Positions 46,448 through 56,645 of a DNA stretch of 64,000 bases are shown in pieces. This stretch comes from Blepharisma stoltei. Its lineage: Eukaryota; Ciliophora; Heterotrichea; Heterotrichida; Blepharismidae. The notes beneath the pieces are model-generated. The model was not told where the DNA came from and searched no databases. It saw only the letters and a program-made list of their open reading frames with translations. Every line of letters begins with the position of its first letter. Position 1 is the stretch's first letter. The stretch covers positions 62,001-126,000 of the forward strand of contig CAJZBQ010000011.1 of NCBI GenBank assembly GCA_914767885.1, read 5' to 3'. Both the position numbers and the translations under genes were made by a program.

Positions 46448-47385
46448 TAACGATGACCCCCCCTTCAATCTTCATGTCTATTGCAACAAAAATTTTTCGA
46501 AAAAATTTTCATGCACTGTAACACAACATTTTTATAAAAAAATTAATGCATTTTTCTCTAGGTGAGTTTCTCAAAAAAAACCATAAAACAGCAGCTGCTG
46601 TAGGCGTGTCAATGACCTTCTCATCGAGATTCGGACGGCCATTGTCATCGCTCGCCATTTTATTATACTTATCTAGCTAAAAAGTACGGAAAAATTTAAG
46701 ATGCGCATCGAAAATTTGTTTCAAGAGCATTAAGATTATTAAAGACAGGCGCTAGCCATATTGGTGACGCAGTCACCAAAGACCTCCCGTACGGTAGGTT
46801 CTACCACTTTTCGACTCCAGTCCAGAGGGTCTATCCCTCTCGCGAGTGCCCTTCCGGTACCTTCTGTCTCCTCCTTGTCTTGCGGCTTCAGTCTTGAGTG
46901 GGCAGCTTATGGATTTCTGCGGTCCTACTACGAACGATAGGAGTAGTTTGATTCCAAGGATCAGCTCCTTGGAGTCTATCGGGTGTAGTGCCTTCCTTCG
47001 ACAGCTACAAGAAAAAGACTGCTCCCCTGTGGCCTGAGCCGAAACTCCCAGTTTCTCGGTAGAAGAATGCCCATGGGTCCTCGGAACCAAAGGACGTTGT
47101 TGAGCGCATCTATTTCCAACCACAGGAAAGCAGCCAAAACCTACCCGAATACATACTTCTTGAGCCTGCGTCTGATTCTGGGCTCGGAGACCGTTCCAGT
47201 TCGCCGTATCCATAAGGTCTGGACTGCTGCGCCAAGAGGAGGGCAGGTTGACACGTGTCACTATTTTAATGTATATAATTTGTTGCAAGAGACATGAAAA
47301 TTATTATTTTTTTATATAAAATTTTATATTAAAAAATTGGATTTTTGTAGCAATAGACATGAAGATTGAAGGGGGGTCATCGTTA
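46448..47385 (+). mobile_element. 936-bp TIR element abutting the profilin start codon, carrying a SINE-like copy
   Basis: The left end TAACGATGACCCCCCTTCAA, continuing TCTTCATGTCTATTGC, is matched inverted at the right end, GACATGAAGATTGAAGGGGG, continuing GTCATCGTTA. The terminal inverted repeat is about 38 bp. TA flanks both ends, and the right TA supplies the A of the profilin ATG. The interior holds a family A element (46745-47285). Confidence 0.8.
46745..47285 (+). mobile_element. SINE-like element, family A, inside the TIR element
   Basis: It starts near GGCGCTAGCCATATTGGTGA with GGTTCTACC about 45 bp downstream, resembling pol III A and B boxes. It shares CCTTGTCTTGCGGCTTCAG, TTGAGTGGGC and ACAGCTACAAGAAAAAGAC with the copy at 57945. 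It is markedly GC-rich. ORFs seen across it on both strands are by-products of its composition. Confidence 0.6.
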
Positions 47386-48115
47386 TGTCGTGGCAGTCTT
47401 ACATTGACACTCAACTCGTCAACAAGCTTAACTCTCAAAACCAATGGGAAATAACAGGCTGCGTTGAACATGCAGCAATTTTTGGCGCTGCAGACTTATC
47501 AATATGGGCTTCAACCCCTGGTTTCGCATTAGGCCAATACAACATTAATGTCCCTACAGATGATGGAGTTAACGAAGAGTCATGCCATGTCAATGAAGTC
47601 GACATTTTCCGTTCAGTTGTGACTACCAGATCAGCTGGTTCCAAAGCAGGAATCAGAATTTGCAATGAAAAATACTTTTTGGTCAACTACGACGAAGAAA
47701 GACACACCATCTACTTATCCCATTGGTTAGTTTCAACAGTTTTTTTATCTACATATTACTTTTTTTGTTGTTAAAATAATTATATAAATAAAAATAATCT
47801 AAATCTATGTTTGAAAATAAGAAATTTAATAAATTTATTATAAATAATTGAGCTAATTTATATAATTAACTGAAGATTATAGTCCAATAAATATTAATTT
47901 TTCTAAAAAAAGGGATTGGTTTTGAGCTAGTCAAGGAAGAGTTAAAGAAAAACGGAGGTGGTGCTTGCATTGTCAAGACCTTACAGACATATATTTTTGC
48001 TAGCTGGAACGGAGCACTTGAACATGGAGGAGTCCATCCTGGAAACCAGAATCCTGGACTTTGCAACGAGAGATGCGAGAGCTTGGCTGCCTATTTAGCA
48101 GGCGAAGGATTCTAA
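47385..48115 (+). CDS. PFN: Profilin, interrupted by an IES
   Basis: Profilin binds monomeric actin and promotes nucleotide exchange and filament growth. The first exon reads MSWQSYIDTQLVNKLNSQNQ, then EITGCVEHAAIFGAADLSIWAST, the hallmark profilin N-terminus. The second part reads NGGGACIVKTLQTYIFASWN and ends SLAAYLAGEGF with TAA. Between them 47718-47905 is stop-rich and must be removed. Two TA choices on the left keep frame (YL-KKGIGF, 180 residues, or YLSHWL-KKGIGF, 184 residues); I prefer the first because it is closer to other profilins. The protein is longer than usual (130-150 residues) because of an insert around KKGIGFELVKEELKK and GVHPGNQNPGL. A TIR element sits directly upstream. 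Confidence 0.85.
47716..47905 (+). mobile_element. IES in profilin (176 or 188 bp)
   Basis: Extremely AT-rich, with stops in all frames. The right TA is in TTTTTCTAAAAAAAGGG; the left TA is either in CTTATCC (47716) or in GGTTAG (47728). Both keep frame, so the exact left border is undecided. Confidence 0.65.
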
Positions 48116-49836
48116 TTAGACTAACTTTAACTTCTAACCCAAGAATTTATATAAATTAAGGAATAAAAGTAAAGAGAAGGATACTTAGAGGGGTTTCTAA
48201 CGTGGAGAATTAAAAGAAATTTAAAAGAAGACCTAACACTCCGATTCCTGATAGAAAAATTCACTGTTGTTCAGATAAGGATAGGAGTTTGAAAAAATCT
48301 GTCGTGGACTGGATTGAAAAAAAATATATAGTAAAATTTTTGAAAGAAAAATCGCAAGATGCTGACTCCCCCCCCCCCTCCGTGAGCGAACAAAACCATT
48401 AGAAAAATCGCCATTTTTTGACCAAAAACCCACCTCCGTGAGTGAACAAAAATTTTTTTAATAGAAAAAATTTTAATGGAAAAAAATTTTGATATATAAG
48501 TGATAATTAGTATAATGAAATCTAGAGCTAATTCTGTTTAATTTTAAACAAATTGCGTTTTAAAAACATAAATTTTGCAAATTAAATTAATATTTGCTTC
48601 CCAATTTTTGCAAATTAGGATTTTTTTAAATTTCGAAAAAAATATTTTTTATAAAATTTATATATAAATTTTTTTTAAAAAAAAAATTAACCCCCCTCCG
48701 TGAGCGAACAAAATTTTTTTGTTCGCTCACGGAGGGGGGGGGGGGAGTGAGGGATTTAGCATTAAAATCGTATAAAATTAAAAAAACCTGGCAAAAATGG
48801 TAAATTTTAAAGATTTTTCTAGATGGGAGATAGGCATTTAATTTATCAGCAAGCACTCTAGTATTCGCATTGGAATTGCATAGAAGCGATTATAATCTTA
48901 TAATTTAATATTAATTACAATCAATAACAGTTAGTTAGATTTATTTAAGCAATCTAAATAAAAATCGTTCGATCAAATATAGGGGCTAATATTTTTAATT
49001 TATAAAATATTTTCAATAGAACTTTCTCAATTAATATCGGTGAGTAAGTATTTATGTTTTACTTTAAATAATTAAATGCAGGCACATAAGTAACAAAAGA
49101 AAAGAATTGAAAATTGAGAAATTTTGATTTGATACTTAATGTGAGTTTCGATAAAATAGGATTGAAAATAATGGATTGCTCAAAGAGGAATTAAATATAA
49201 CTATATAAATTATTAAGAGTAGAATAATTTGAAGTTTTTGGAAAAGCCAAAGAAAAATTATAATAAATCAAGTGCTAGATTGGTTATAATTTTTGCTATA
49301 TAAAGCCCGAAGCTATACAAGGATTCTAAAATTCTGAAATTGCTGGATTTATAATAGCCCCAAAGTGATTTTCTATACTGTATACATTAATTTCATCAAA
49401 AAATTCAAAAATGAGATATTAATTTCTTATAAAAATGTAACACATTAATAAAAATTTATTAAATTCTCTTACACAGTCCAATTATGCCTTATTCGAAAAA
49501 GCTACCCTTAGTCCCTGCAACCCAAGCTAAACTTTTTCTATAACCTAGAGCTTGGTCTAGATCACTTTGGGCTGCAAAATACCTTGCGAATTGGTGGATG
49601 GCTAGGGCTACAATTTTGTAAGTCAACGAGCTGATATGTAAAAAACTATAATTTCAGATGCTAACCGTGTATTTGACTTAGCAAAGTTGCAGCCTTAGGC
49701 AACTCCACAATTAGGTTGGTCATTTTGCAGCCCAAAGCGATCCAAACGAGGCCCTGGGCAATATCTATATACTAATAAGCTATTCATATTGGCTATTTCT
49801 TGTATCAGATTAATTAGAAAACTATTAATATCCCAA
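48116..49836. other. Intergenic region with one MITE; no gene seen
   Basis: Short ORFs here coincide with the MITE or with AT-rich DNA. 49490-49760 is a little less AT-rich (CAACCCAAGCTAAACTTTTTC, GCAGCCCAAAGCGATCC) and contains self-similar GCTTGG/GGGCTGCAAAAT phrases, but no open frame. Confidence 0.45.
48363..48749 (+). mobile_element. MITE family 1, near-consensus, flanked by TG not TA
   Basis: The left border reads GCTGACTCCCCCC and the right border GGGGGAGTGAGGG, so TG stands where other copies have TA. The sequence is otherwise one of the best preserved copies, with the full hairpin at the right end. Confidence 0.8.
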
Positions 49837-50266
49837 CTACATATTTCCTACTTTCTTTTTCTTCCTAAGATCAGGCTCTTTCTTGTGCTTTTTGTGGCGC
49901 TTTTGAGGGAAGTCTTTGACTTTCTCTTGGTGGGGCGTTTTCAAGCAGCTCAAAATTTCTTCAATTCCTGAATGCTTAAGTTTTTTGGCTAAGGCTAGAG
50001 CATGTTCAGATTCAGATATGGTTAATCCATTTTTACGGGCTTCAATATAATTCTTATTAATTTTTTTTCAAAATAAATGCTAATAATAGCAGACTTGCAT
50101 TAATTTTTAGAATTTTTTTATAAAAATTCCCTTCAATATAGTCTGGTTTTGTAAAGCAGCTCGACGGGAGCTCTTTATATAATTTATTAATAATCCTAGC
50201 TCTAGTTGTATCTGGGCTCCCTTCTCGTGCAATCTCTTTCAATGAATTTCAAAGTCTTTCTTCCAT
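49837..50266 (-). CDS. Small basic protein, unknown, with a 73-bp IES
   Basis: Removing 73 bp leaves 119 codons: MEERLWNSLKEIAREGSPDT, then KPDYIEGNFYIEARKNGLTI, then SEHALALAKKLKHSGIEEIL and a Lys/His-rich tail (KRHKKHKKEPDLRKKKKVG). One TGA-Trp (RLWNS). The tail suggests nucleic-acid or nuclear association; no family recognised. Without IES removal the frame ends at TAA after FILKKN. Confidence 0.65.
50048..50122 (+). mobile_element. 73-bp IES in the 49.8-kb gene
   Basis: TA-bounded segment with an in-frame TAA. The junction becomes EGNFY-IEARKNG in frame. Confidence 0.8.
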
Positions 50267-50360
50267 TTATTTGAACTATATTAAATTAATCTATATCTTT
50301 TAATTATTTATATTTTATTAAATGTGAAAATTAAGTTTTTAGTGACTTATGCTAGTATAT

Positions 50361-50708
50361 CTACTGAGATAAATCTTTATTGAGTGTAAGCTTCAGTCTC
50401 AACCCATTATTTCTTAATGGACTTGAACTTTTTCTCAACGATTTCCTCCGTTTTGGCTTAGAAAACATAGAAAGGCTTCTTGGCCGCAGATTGTCGTCAA
50501 TTTCGTCATCACTGATTTCTAAGCTGGATTGAACTTCTTGGATATTCCTCATATTTTTATCTGAGTCTGTCTGATTAAGATTTTTTAGCATTTCTTCACT
50601 AGGCTTAACAGGAGCTTTTTTATTAAAAAAAGCTGTTATTCGAGCTGATTTTTTTAAAACACGTTCAAATTCATTTGAGGATTGTTGAGAAACTGGAAAT
50701 TCTATCAT
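50361..50708 (-). CDS. Hypothetical protein, Ser/Arg/Lys-rich C-terminus
   Basis: 115 residues, MIEFPVSQQSSNEFERVLKK at the start. The middle has acidic ISDDEIDD, and the C-terminus is basic and Ser-rich (MFSKPKRRKSLRKSSSPLRN), a pattern of predicted disorder with possible phosphorylation sites. Stop TAG. No domain recognised. Confidence 0.55.
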   Translation of the reverse strand: MIEFPVSQQSSNEFERVLKKSARITAFFNKKAPVKPSEEMLKNLNQTDSDKNMRNIQEVQSSLEISDDEIDDNLRPRSLSMFSKPKRRKSLRKSSSPLRNNGLRLKLTLNKDLSQ

Positions 50709-50762
50709 AGTTTGGTTTAATTTATGATTTTTTGAAATGTTCTGGTTTTATTTATATTAAAA

Positions 50763-51197
50763 TTATATATTTGCCTTTAAAATAATAAAATTGATTATTA
50801 AAATATAAATAAAAAAGAATATAATTATTTTTGATTGACTTTTTGGAGGCTGAATTTCACAATAATAAGCAGGTTCGTGCACTTTTTTAGGTGATAATGA
50901 ATGTCGAGAATTGTGACTTGTAGAGATTAAAGGCTTATAATTTAGGTATTCTTTTGGTTTTGGGAAAACTTTATTATAAAAATAATCAGGTGTTGATGGT
51001 CTTATATTTAGCGGCTTTTCTGGTACAAAAATTGGGGATTTTTTCTTTTTGCTAGGTCTTTTAGTAAATTTTGGAGTTCCTGCAGGGATAAGGATCTGTG
51101 GCCGAATAGAGTAAATTACAGGATGATTTTGGGCTTCCTGATAAGCTTTTGGCAGTATCGAATGTCTTAAACTCCTTGATAGGGAAGGTAACCTCAT
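50763..51197 (-). CDS. Hypothetical basic, Pro-rich protein
   Basis: 144 residues as read, MRLPSLSRSLRHSILPKAYQ, then FTKRPSKKKKSPIFVPEKPL and repeated proline-containing phrases (RPSTPDYFYNKVFPKPKEYL). The last 25 residues (IIIFFFIYILIINFIILKAN) are pure AT-driven codons. They may be a tail-anchor helix or read-through into an unrecognised IES or UTR. The start at 51197 lies 60 bp from a divergent gene start at 51258. Confidence 0.5.
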   Translation of the reverse strand: MRLPSLSRSLRHSILPKAYQEAQNHPVIYSIRPQILIPAGTPKFTKRPSKKKKSPIFVPEKPLNIRPSTPDYFYNKVFPKPKEYLNYKPLISTSHNSRHSLSPKKVHEPAYYCEIQPPKSQSKIIIFFFIYILIINFIILKANI

Positions 51198-51257
51198 AAG
51201 CTTTGGGTGCTCAGGAAATACTTCAATGCTAACTAATTTAGGTTCCGTTTAATAAAT

Positions 51258-51611
51258 ATGGACTTTGGCAAAGGGATAACAAATAAAACTGCTACAGAGT
51301 ATTTAAACGAAGAACTGCTTCCAGCCTTAAATTTTGCTTTTACTGATCTACTAGAGCATGTAATAAAAGTTCACGAAATCGATAAATGAAAAGAAATGAA
51401 AGAAGAAGAGTATCACAAATATCGCAGGGAAGCTAGAAAAAGAGAAAAAGAAAACGCAGGCGAAAGTGTCACAGAAAGCGAAGAATGGGTAGACAGTGAA
51501 TTAAGCTCAACTGAAGAAAAAGAAGTCCCGCCGCCTCCGTTTAATCCTCTTTTATTTGTAGCTGATAAATTGATGGAATGGAAGAAAATTCAAGCAGAAA
51601 AAAATAGTTAA
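51258..51611 (+). CDS. Small acidic protein with DPY30/IQCK-like N-terminal motif
   Basis: 117 residues from the ATG at 51258. TATEYLNEELLPALNFAFTD resembles the short helical dimerisation motif seen near the C-terminus of IQCK-type and Dpy-30-like axonemal proteins. The rest is charged (KYRREARKREKENAG, then SEEWVDSELSSTEEKE). One TGA-Trp at EIDKWKEMK. The family assignment is tentative; the coding call is better supported, because the frame crosses the TGA and ends cleanly on TAA. Confidence 0.5.
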
Positions 51612-51713
51612 AATAATTATTATCATTTTTTATTATTAATTTATTTATATATTTTTTATATAAAATTAATAGAAAAATTCAATATAATTCAGTATAAAGA
51701 AAATTATCATTGA

Positions 51714-54700
51714 TTATCTAGGGCCAGGAGTTGCTGATCTATCAGATAGCTTTGGAAGAATTACAGGCTCAGGAGTAATAGCTTCGTATTCTGTAGCATA
51801 TCCAAGAGGGGAAATAGATCTTACATGGTCCAATCTTAATGTTTTGGCGCCTTCATTCGGCAATGTTGATAGCATTCTTGAAAATCCAGGCCCTACCCTT
51901 GCAATTCTGTCAGCTGCATCTCTTAAGGGCAGCTTATTCCATGGGTGGAATGGGCCTATTTTTCCAGTCAAGTTTTCTAGAGCTTTTTCACAAGATGCGC
52001 AAGACCATCCGCCTAAAGGTTTTCTTGCAAACATTGCATCTTCTCCTTCTCTTTTTTCTATGACTTCATCCTGCTTTTGAGACCTTATAATGGTTTCTAT
52101 ATATTTTAGGGCTTTTCTTGTGTCATTTTTATCGGCAAATTTCCCCATGAGGTTGTCTATAGCTTCTTGCAGCGCTTTAAAGAATTTTTCTTCTAATGCT
52201 TTTAATGCGGTGCATGACACTTTCTTCTGCGCTTTTTTCTCCCAGACAATTACTCATGAAAATTGACGAGCTTTTTTTTCCTTAAAAATTTATAGAATTT
52301 TCCTATGGATGGCGCTGTTTGCCCTTGATTTTTCCCACTGGGAAAATTTTTTGGTTTGACCAAACCATATGATACTGGTCGAACCAAAAAATTTTCCCAG
52401 TGGAAAATCAAGGCTAACAGCGCCATCCATAGGAAAATTCTATATCTGCGTTTGCCAGGCAAATGTCTAACTATGAAAATTTGCCCCTGGATATGTGTGT
52501 TTTTTTTTTGTCAAAATGAATAAAATACCCCTTTTAATGCATTTTCATCAATTTTTTTATCAACTTTTTTTTCAAGATTGTCTAATTTTTCTTGCATATT
52601 CGTAGATATTTTTTGCAGTAAATTTTGAAGGTCCTTGATAGCATCCCAAATCTTTTTAATATCGTTCCAAAGCTGGAATAAATCAACACCAGTCGGCAAT
52701 TGGAAGCGCTTAACTGTTTCTTCTAAAATAAGAAGTTTTCTGTTTAACGCATTTAAGGCAGAAGTGTCTGTAGTTTTAGTTTTTTGTGGCGGCTCTGGTG
52801 CTGCATCTTTTGATTCATATTTTTGGAATAAAATATTTATGCTTCCAAACTCATTAGACAATTCTTCTAATTTTTTAGCTAAATCGTCAATTTCGGTTTT
52901 GTCGATTTTTTGGTTGAGCTTTTGTTCAAGCCTTCTTAGCTTGATTAAAATTTCTTCGATAGCTTCTGGGGAAAGGTGAGAAAAATTGGAAAGAATTAGG
53001 TCAATGTCACCGACTTTTCTTTCTAAGTTTTTTATAGCGTTTACATCAATTTGTGGAGCGTTTGTGTTTTTGTTGTAGATTATTGTTGTGGCTGGGTTTG
53101 GTATTACAGTAATTGGAGAAGTTTGGTTTTTATTTTGCTGGGAGTTTTCATGGGAGTATTCTTGGTCTTCTGATATCCCTTGTGAAAGATTTCTGATTTG
53201 TGAATTTTGACGATTGTCACCTTTATATTGGCTTCTATCTTGAGAATTTTGTCGATTATCGCCTTTATATTGGCTTCTATCTTGAGAATAGTCTCTTGCA
53301 TTTTCTCTTTGACTTCTGTCAGCTTCACCTTCATTTTTCTTTCTATAATTTCCTGCATTGCTGCTATTTTCTTTTTTTTTTGCATTACTCTTTCCTTGGC
53401 TTTCTTCTCTATTTTTATTGCCTCCTTGTCTATTATAGCTATCAGGCTGATTTTTGTTATAAGCAGTACGCCTATCACTGTCTTTTTCATTCAGATTTTT
53501 TATATTTTTATTGAATTTTCTGTTGTCTTTTCCAGCTCCTTCTACCCCTTCTACCCCTTCTTCATCTTCCTCTAAATCATACTCTGTTTTCTCTAAATTT
53601 CCATTAATAAAATCCCTATTTTTTTCCTAAAATTTTAAACAAATTCATAGACTTCAGCATATTTTTCTTCAGAGTCCCCAGAAATATTTTTAGTATTAAA
53701 ATAAGGCGTCTCATCTGCATATTTCGCTTGTCTGGCTCTATGCCTTGGAGATGGACTGTTATCCCCTATCATTCTTTCTGTTCTTGCACCTTGGTATTTA
53801 GGAATATTGTTTCCTCTATTACCTTGTGCAGTATTTTTCGCAGAATTTTTTCCTGCTTGATAAGCATTTTCTCTGTTTTTATCAGAAGTGTCTCTTGAGT
53901 CTTTTTTGCTTGAAAGGTCTCGTTTGTTTTCTTCTAGGCTTTTTAAGTTGGATTTTTTATTGGCTTCTGGGCCTTTTGCTATATTTTTAAGAGCTGTGCT
54001 TCCTTGGTTTTTCCTATTAGGATATGCAGCTTTTTCTAGAGATGACCCTTCGTTGATTCCTTCATATGAAGCTCCTTCTTGATCTGACAAGTCACCTTGC
54101 TGCTTTTTCCCGTCTTCTTGGCCTTTTAATTTTAGTTTTAAAGGTCTTCTGATGTCTTCAGGGTATTTTCTGTCTGTTTCTGAGGCTTCGCCATATTCTT
54201 CATTTCCTCTATCAGTTTGTGATCCTTGATAGTCAGGGTTTGTGTATTTTTGACTATTTTTGTCTTGGTTTCTTCTATTATAATCTGCATTTCTTCTTCC
54301 AGTTTCTCTATGCCCTTCTTCTCCTGACAAATCTTCATTTCCTTCATAATTTTCTTGTGGATTTTTATAATTTTTTTTATTTCTTTCAGTGTTTTCTGCT
54401 TCTCCTTCAGAAAGATCTTCTTCATTACCTTGACTTTGGCCGTATTTTCTGTCATTTGGATCTTGAGATGGATTTTTTATACTTAAATGAAGGTTTTCTT
54501 CAGGATTTCTAGCTTGTCTAGCCATTCTTTCAGTTCTTGACCCACGCTGATTAGGGTTTCCATACCCTCTTTCAGTTTCTGCATTTAAATCTCCTGAATT
54601 TTCTTGAGAGTCTTGGTCTCTTTTAAAAGTGACTTCTTTATTAGGCCGTCTTGGCTTTTTCGCATTTCCACTGTGTGAAAATTCTTCTTGAGGATCTTCT

Positions 54701-56579
54701 TGGTAGTTTTGAGGGTTTTCTTGTGAGAAATCTCCTTCCAAGTTTTCTTGGCCTCTTCTATGCCTCCTTGCTGGCTCTCCAGAGTAATCTTCGGGGTTGT
54801 CTTGGCCTCTTCTATAGTTTCTTGCTGGCTCTCCAGAGTAATCTTCGGGGCTGTCTTGGCCTACCTTATAATTTCTTGCAGGCTCTCCTGAGAAGTTTTC
54901 TGGATTGTCTTGGCCCCTCCTATAGTTTTTTGCTGGCTCTTCTGAGAAATTTTCTGGATTTTCTTGGCCTCTTCCATACTTTGCTGCTCCAGAGTAGTCT
55001 TCTGGGTATTCCTGGCCTCTCCTATAATTTCTTGATGGCTCTCCTGAAAATTCTTCTGGGTTATCTTCACTTCTTCCATATTTTCTTGGTCTGCCTTGTG
55101 AAGCATCTTCCTCTGTGCTATCTTGACCCTTTCTCAAGCCCCTTGCACCACTTGAAAGGTCTTCTGGGTTTTCTTGATCTCTCCTTGATTTTCTTTCTGA
55201 TTCGTCTTCTGGATACGCTTGGTCTCTTCTGGATTTTCTTAACATTTCTCCTTGCAAGTCTGCTTGATTTCTGATATTTCTATCAGAAAATTCTTCTCCT
55301 TCAGGGTTTTCTAGGTCTCTTGCGTTTTTCTTGTAATTTCTTACAAAATCTTGAGGATTATCTCCAACAAATTCATCAGGATTTCTCTGGCTTCTATTGT
55401 CTGGCCTATAATTATTAGTGAACTCCCCTTGGTTTTGATCAGAATTTCCTTGTCTATCAGGAGAAGGGCCAACTGCTTGGCTTCTTGGATCTTTATTCCG
55501 CTGCGATTGAGAATTTTCATCAGCTGGGTTTTCTTCTCCACTATAAACTGCTCTTTTATAAGGCCTATTTTGTCTTCTCTCATTTTCAGTATTTCTTGAA
55601 TAGCTTGAGCCATCTTCAGGGTCTTCTTGATAATTTTCGCCTTCTCTATTATATTTCCTGCCTTGATTTTTAGAAGGTCTTGAATGGTTTTCGAATTCTG
55701 ATGGATTTTCTTGATCTCCGTATGAATCTTCTTCATGGCCTGTATAAGGATTCTCTTGTTGGTTTCTATAAGCATTTTGTCTGCCTGAGGGTCTTTCACT
55801 TATATGCTATTTTTGATTAAAATTTGTGTATATTTATATGGGAAAAAATGGTGTTGATAAAATAATATTTTTTAAGGCATTTTTATTTATTTTATATTAG
55901 TGATAGTCTTACTCAATTCAAACTAATTAAGGATATTTCTTAATGATTGCCTTTCTGATGGTATATTTTCACTTTGATTTCTGTATAAATTGTCCTCATC
56001 TCTATCCAAACCTTCTCTATTTAAATCAGCATCTCTCCTAAAGCCTTTGTTAGGATTTTTTGTGTTTCTTTTGTAGCTTGGCTCTGATCCTTCTTGAGAA
56101 ATATTAATTCCTTCGTCTTTATTTTTATCAATTTCAGGCTTATTTGTATTTTTTCCTTGTTTTCCTCTGTATACAATATTACTAACTCCCCCCCTCCGTG
56201 AGTGAACAAAACCATTAGAAAAATCGCTACTTTTTACCCAAAAAAACCCACCTTCCGTGAGTGAACAAAAATTTTTTTAATAGCAAAATTTTTTTATAGA
56301 AAAAAATTTTGATATATAAGTGATAATTAGCATAATGAAATCTAGATCTAATTCTGCTTAATTTTAAACAAATTGCGTTTTAAAACATAAATTTTATAAA
56401 TTGAATTAATATTTGCTTTCAAATTTTTGCGAATTAGGATTTTTTTAAATTTTGAAAAAAAAATATTTTTTATAAAATTTATATATAAATTTTTTTAAAA
56501 AAAAAAACTAACCCCCCTCCGTGAGTGAACAAAATTTTTTTGTTCACTCACGGAGGGGGGGGAGTAAGAATTCATCCAT
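51714..56579 (-). CDS. Large low-complexity repeat and coiled-coil protein, multi-IES gene
   Basis: I read one gene of 1383 codons from ATG at 56579 to TAG at 51714. It needs removal of a MITE-containing IES (56172-56564), a 125-bp IES (55805-55929), a 14-nt intron (53627-53640) and a palindrome-containing IES (52285-52469); the total is then an exact multiple of three. The N-terminal two thirds are hydrophilic and repetitive, with about ten copies of a (R)RGQ(D/E)NPE(D/N)(Y/F)SGEPARNY unit around 54700-55100. The C-terminal third is helical coiled coil (KLRRLEQKLNQKIDKTEIDD, then LNALNRKLLILEETVKRFQL) and ends in SISPLGYATEYEAITPEPVI. It may be a cytoskeletal or cortical structural protein. 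The segment from 52260 down has no ATG of its own, which supports joining it. Individual junctions vary in certainty. Confidence 0.55.
52291..52444 (+). mobile_element. 154-bp palindromic element, sister of 37052-37206
   Basis: Ends TATAGAATTTTCC / GGAAAATTCTATA. The arms share GATGGCGCTGTTTGCCCTTG and TTTGGTTTGACCAAACC with the copy at 37 kb. The frame-restoring excision uses flanking TAs at 52283 and 52468 (185 bp), because cutting at the palindrome edge leaves TAA. Confidence 0.75.
53627..53640 (-). other. Probable 14-nt intron
   Basis: On the minus strand it reads GTTTAAAATTTTAG. Removal joins VYEF to EKNRDFINGNLEKTEYDLEE, and the downstream frame has no ATG of its own. It is one base shorter than the usual size; a lost A in the homopolymer could explain this. 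Confidence 0.55.
55803..55929 (+). mobile_element. 125-bp IES in the large repeat gene
   Basis: Stop-rich AT segment; TA-to-TA removal joins SLRNIL to ISERPSGRQNAYRNQQ in frame. No useful inverted repeat, so this rests on frame and style of the flanking protein. Confidence 0.55.
56172..56566 (+). mobile_element. MITE family 1 within an IES near the start of the large repeat gene
   Basis: The MITE itself is 56183-56566 (TAACTCCCCCCCTCCGTGAG to GGGGGGGAGTAAG). Only a TA 11 bp outside the MITE on the left (56172) restores the frame MDEFL-YRGKQGKNTNKPE, so the eliminated segment would be 393 bp. Confidence 0.65.
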
Positions 56580-56645
56580 TTTATATATAAATCTAATATA
56601 TTATTTTAAATTTTTTTTATATTTTATAATATAATAAACTTCAGT

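Noticed and set aside
46773-47297. Overlapping ORFs on both strands (63-171 codons)
   Set aside because: All fall within the family A SINE-like element; long open frames are expected from its GC-rich composition, and other family copies do not keep them.
53200-55274. Several Phe/Leu-rich plus-strand ORFs up to 207 codons
   Set aside because: They are antisense shadows of the repetitive, charged minus-strand gene; their repeats mirror its repeat units.
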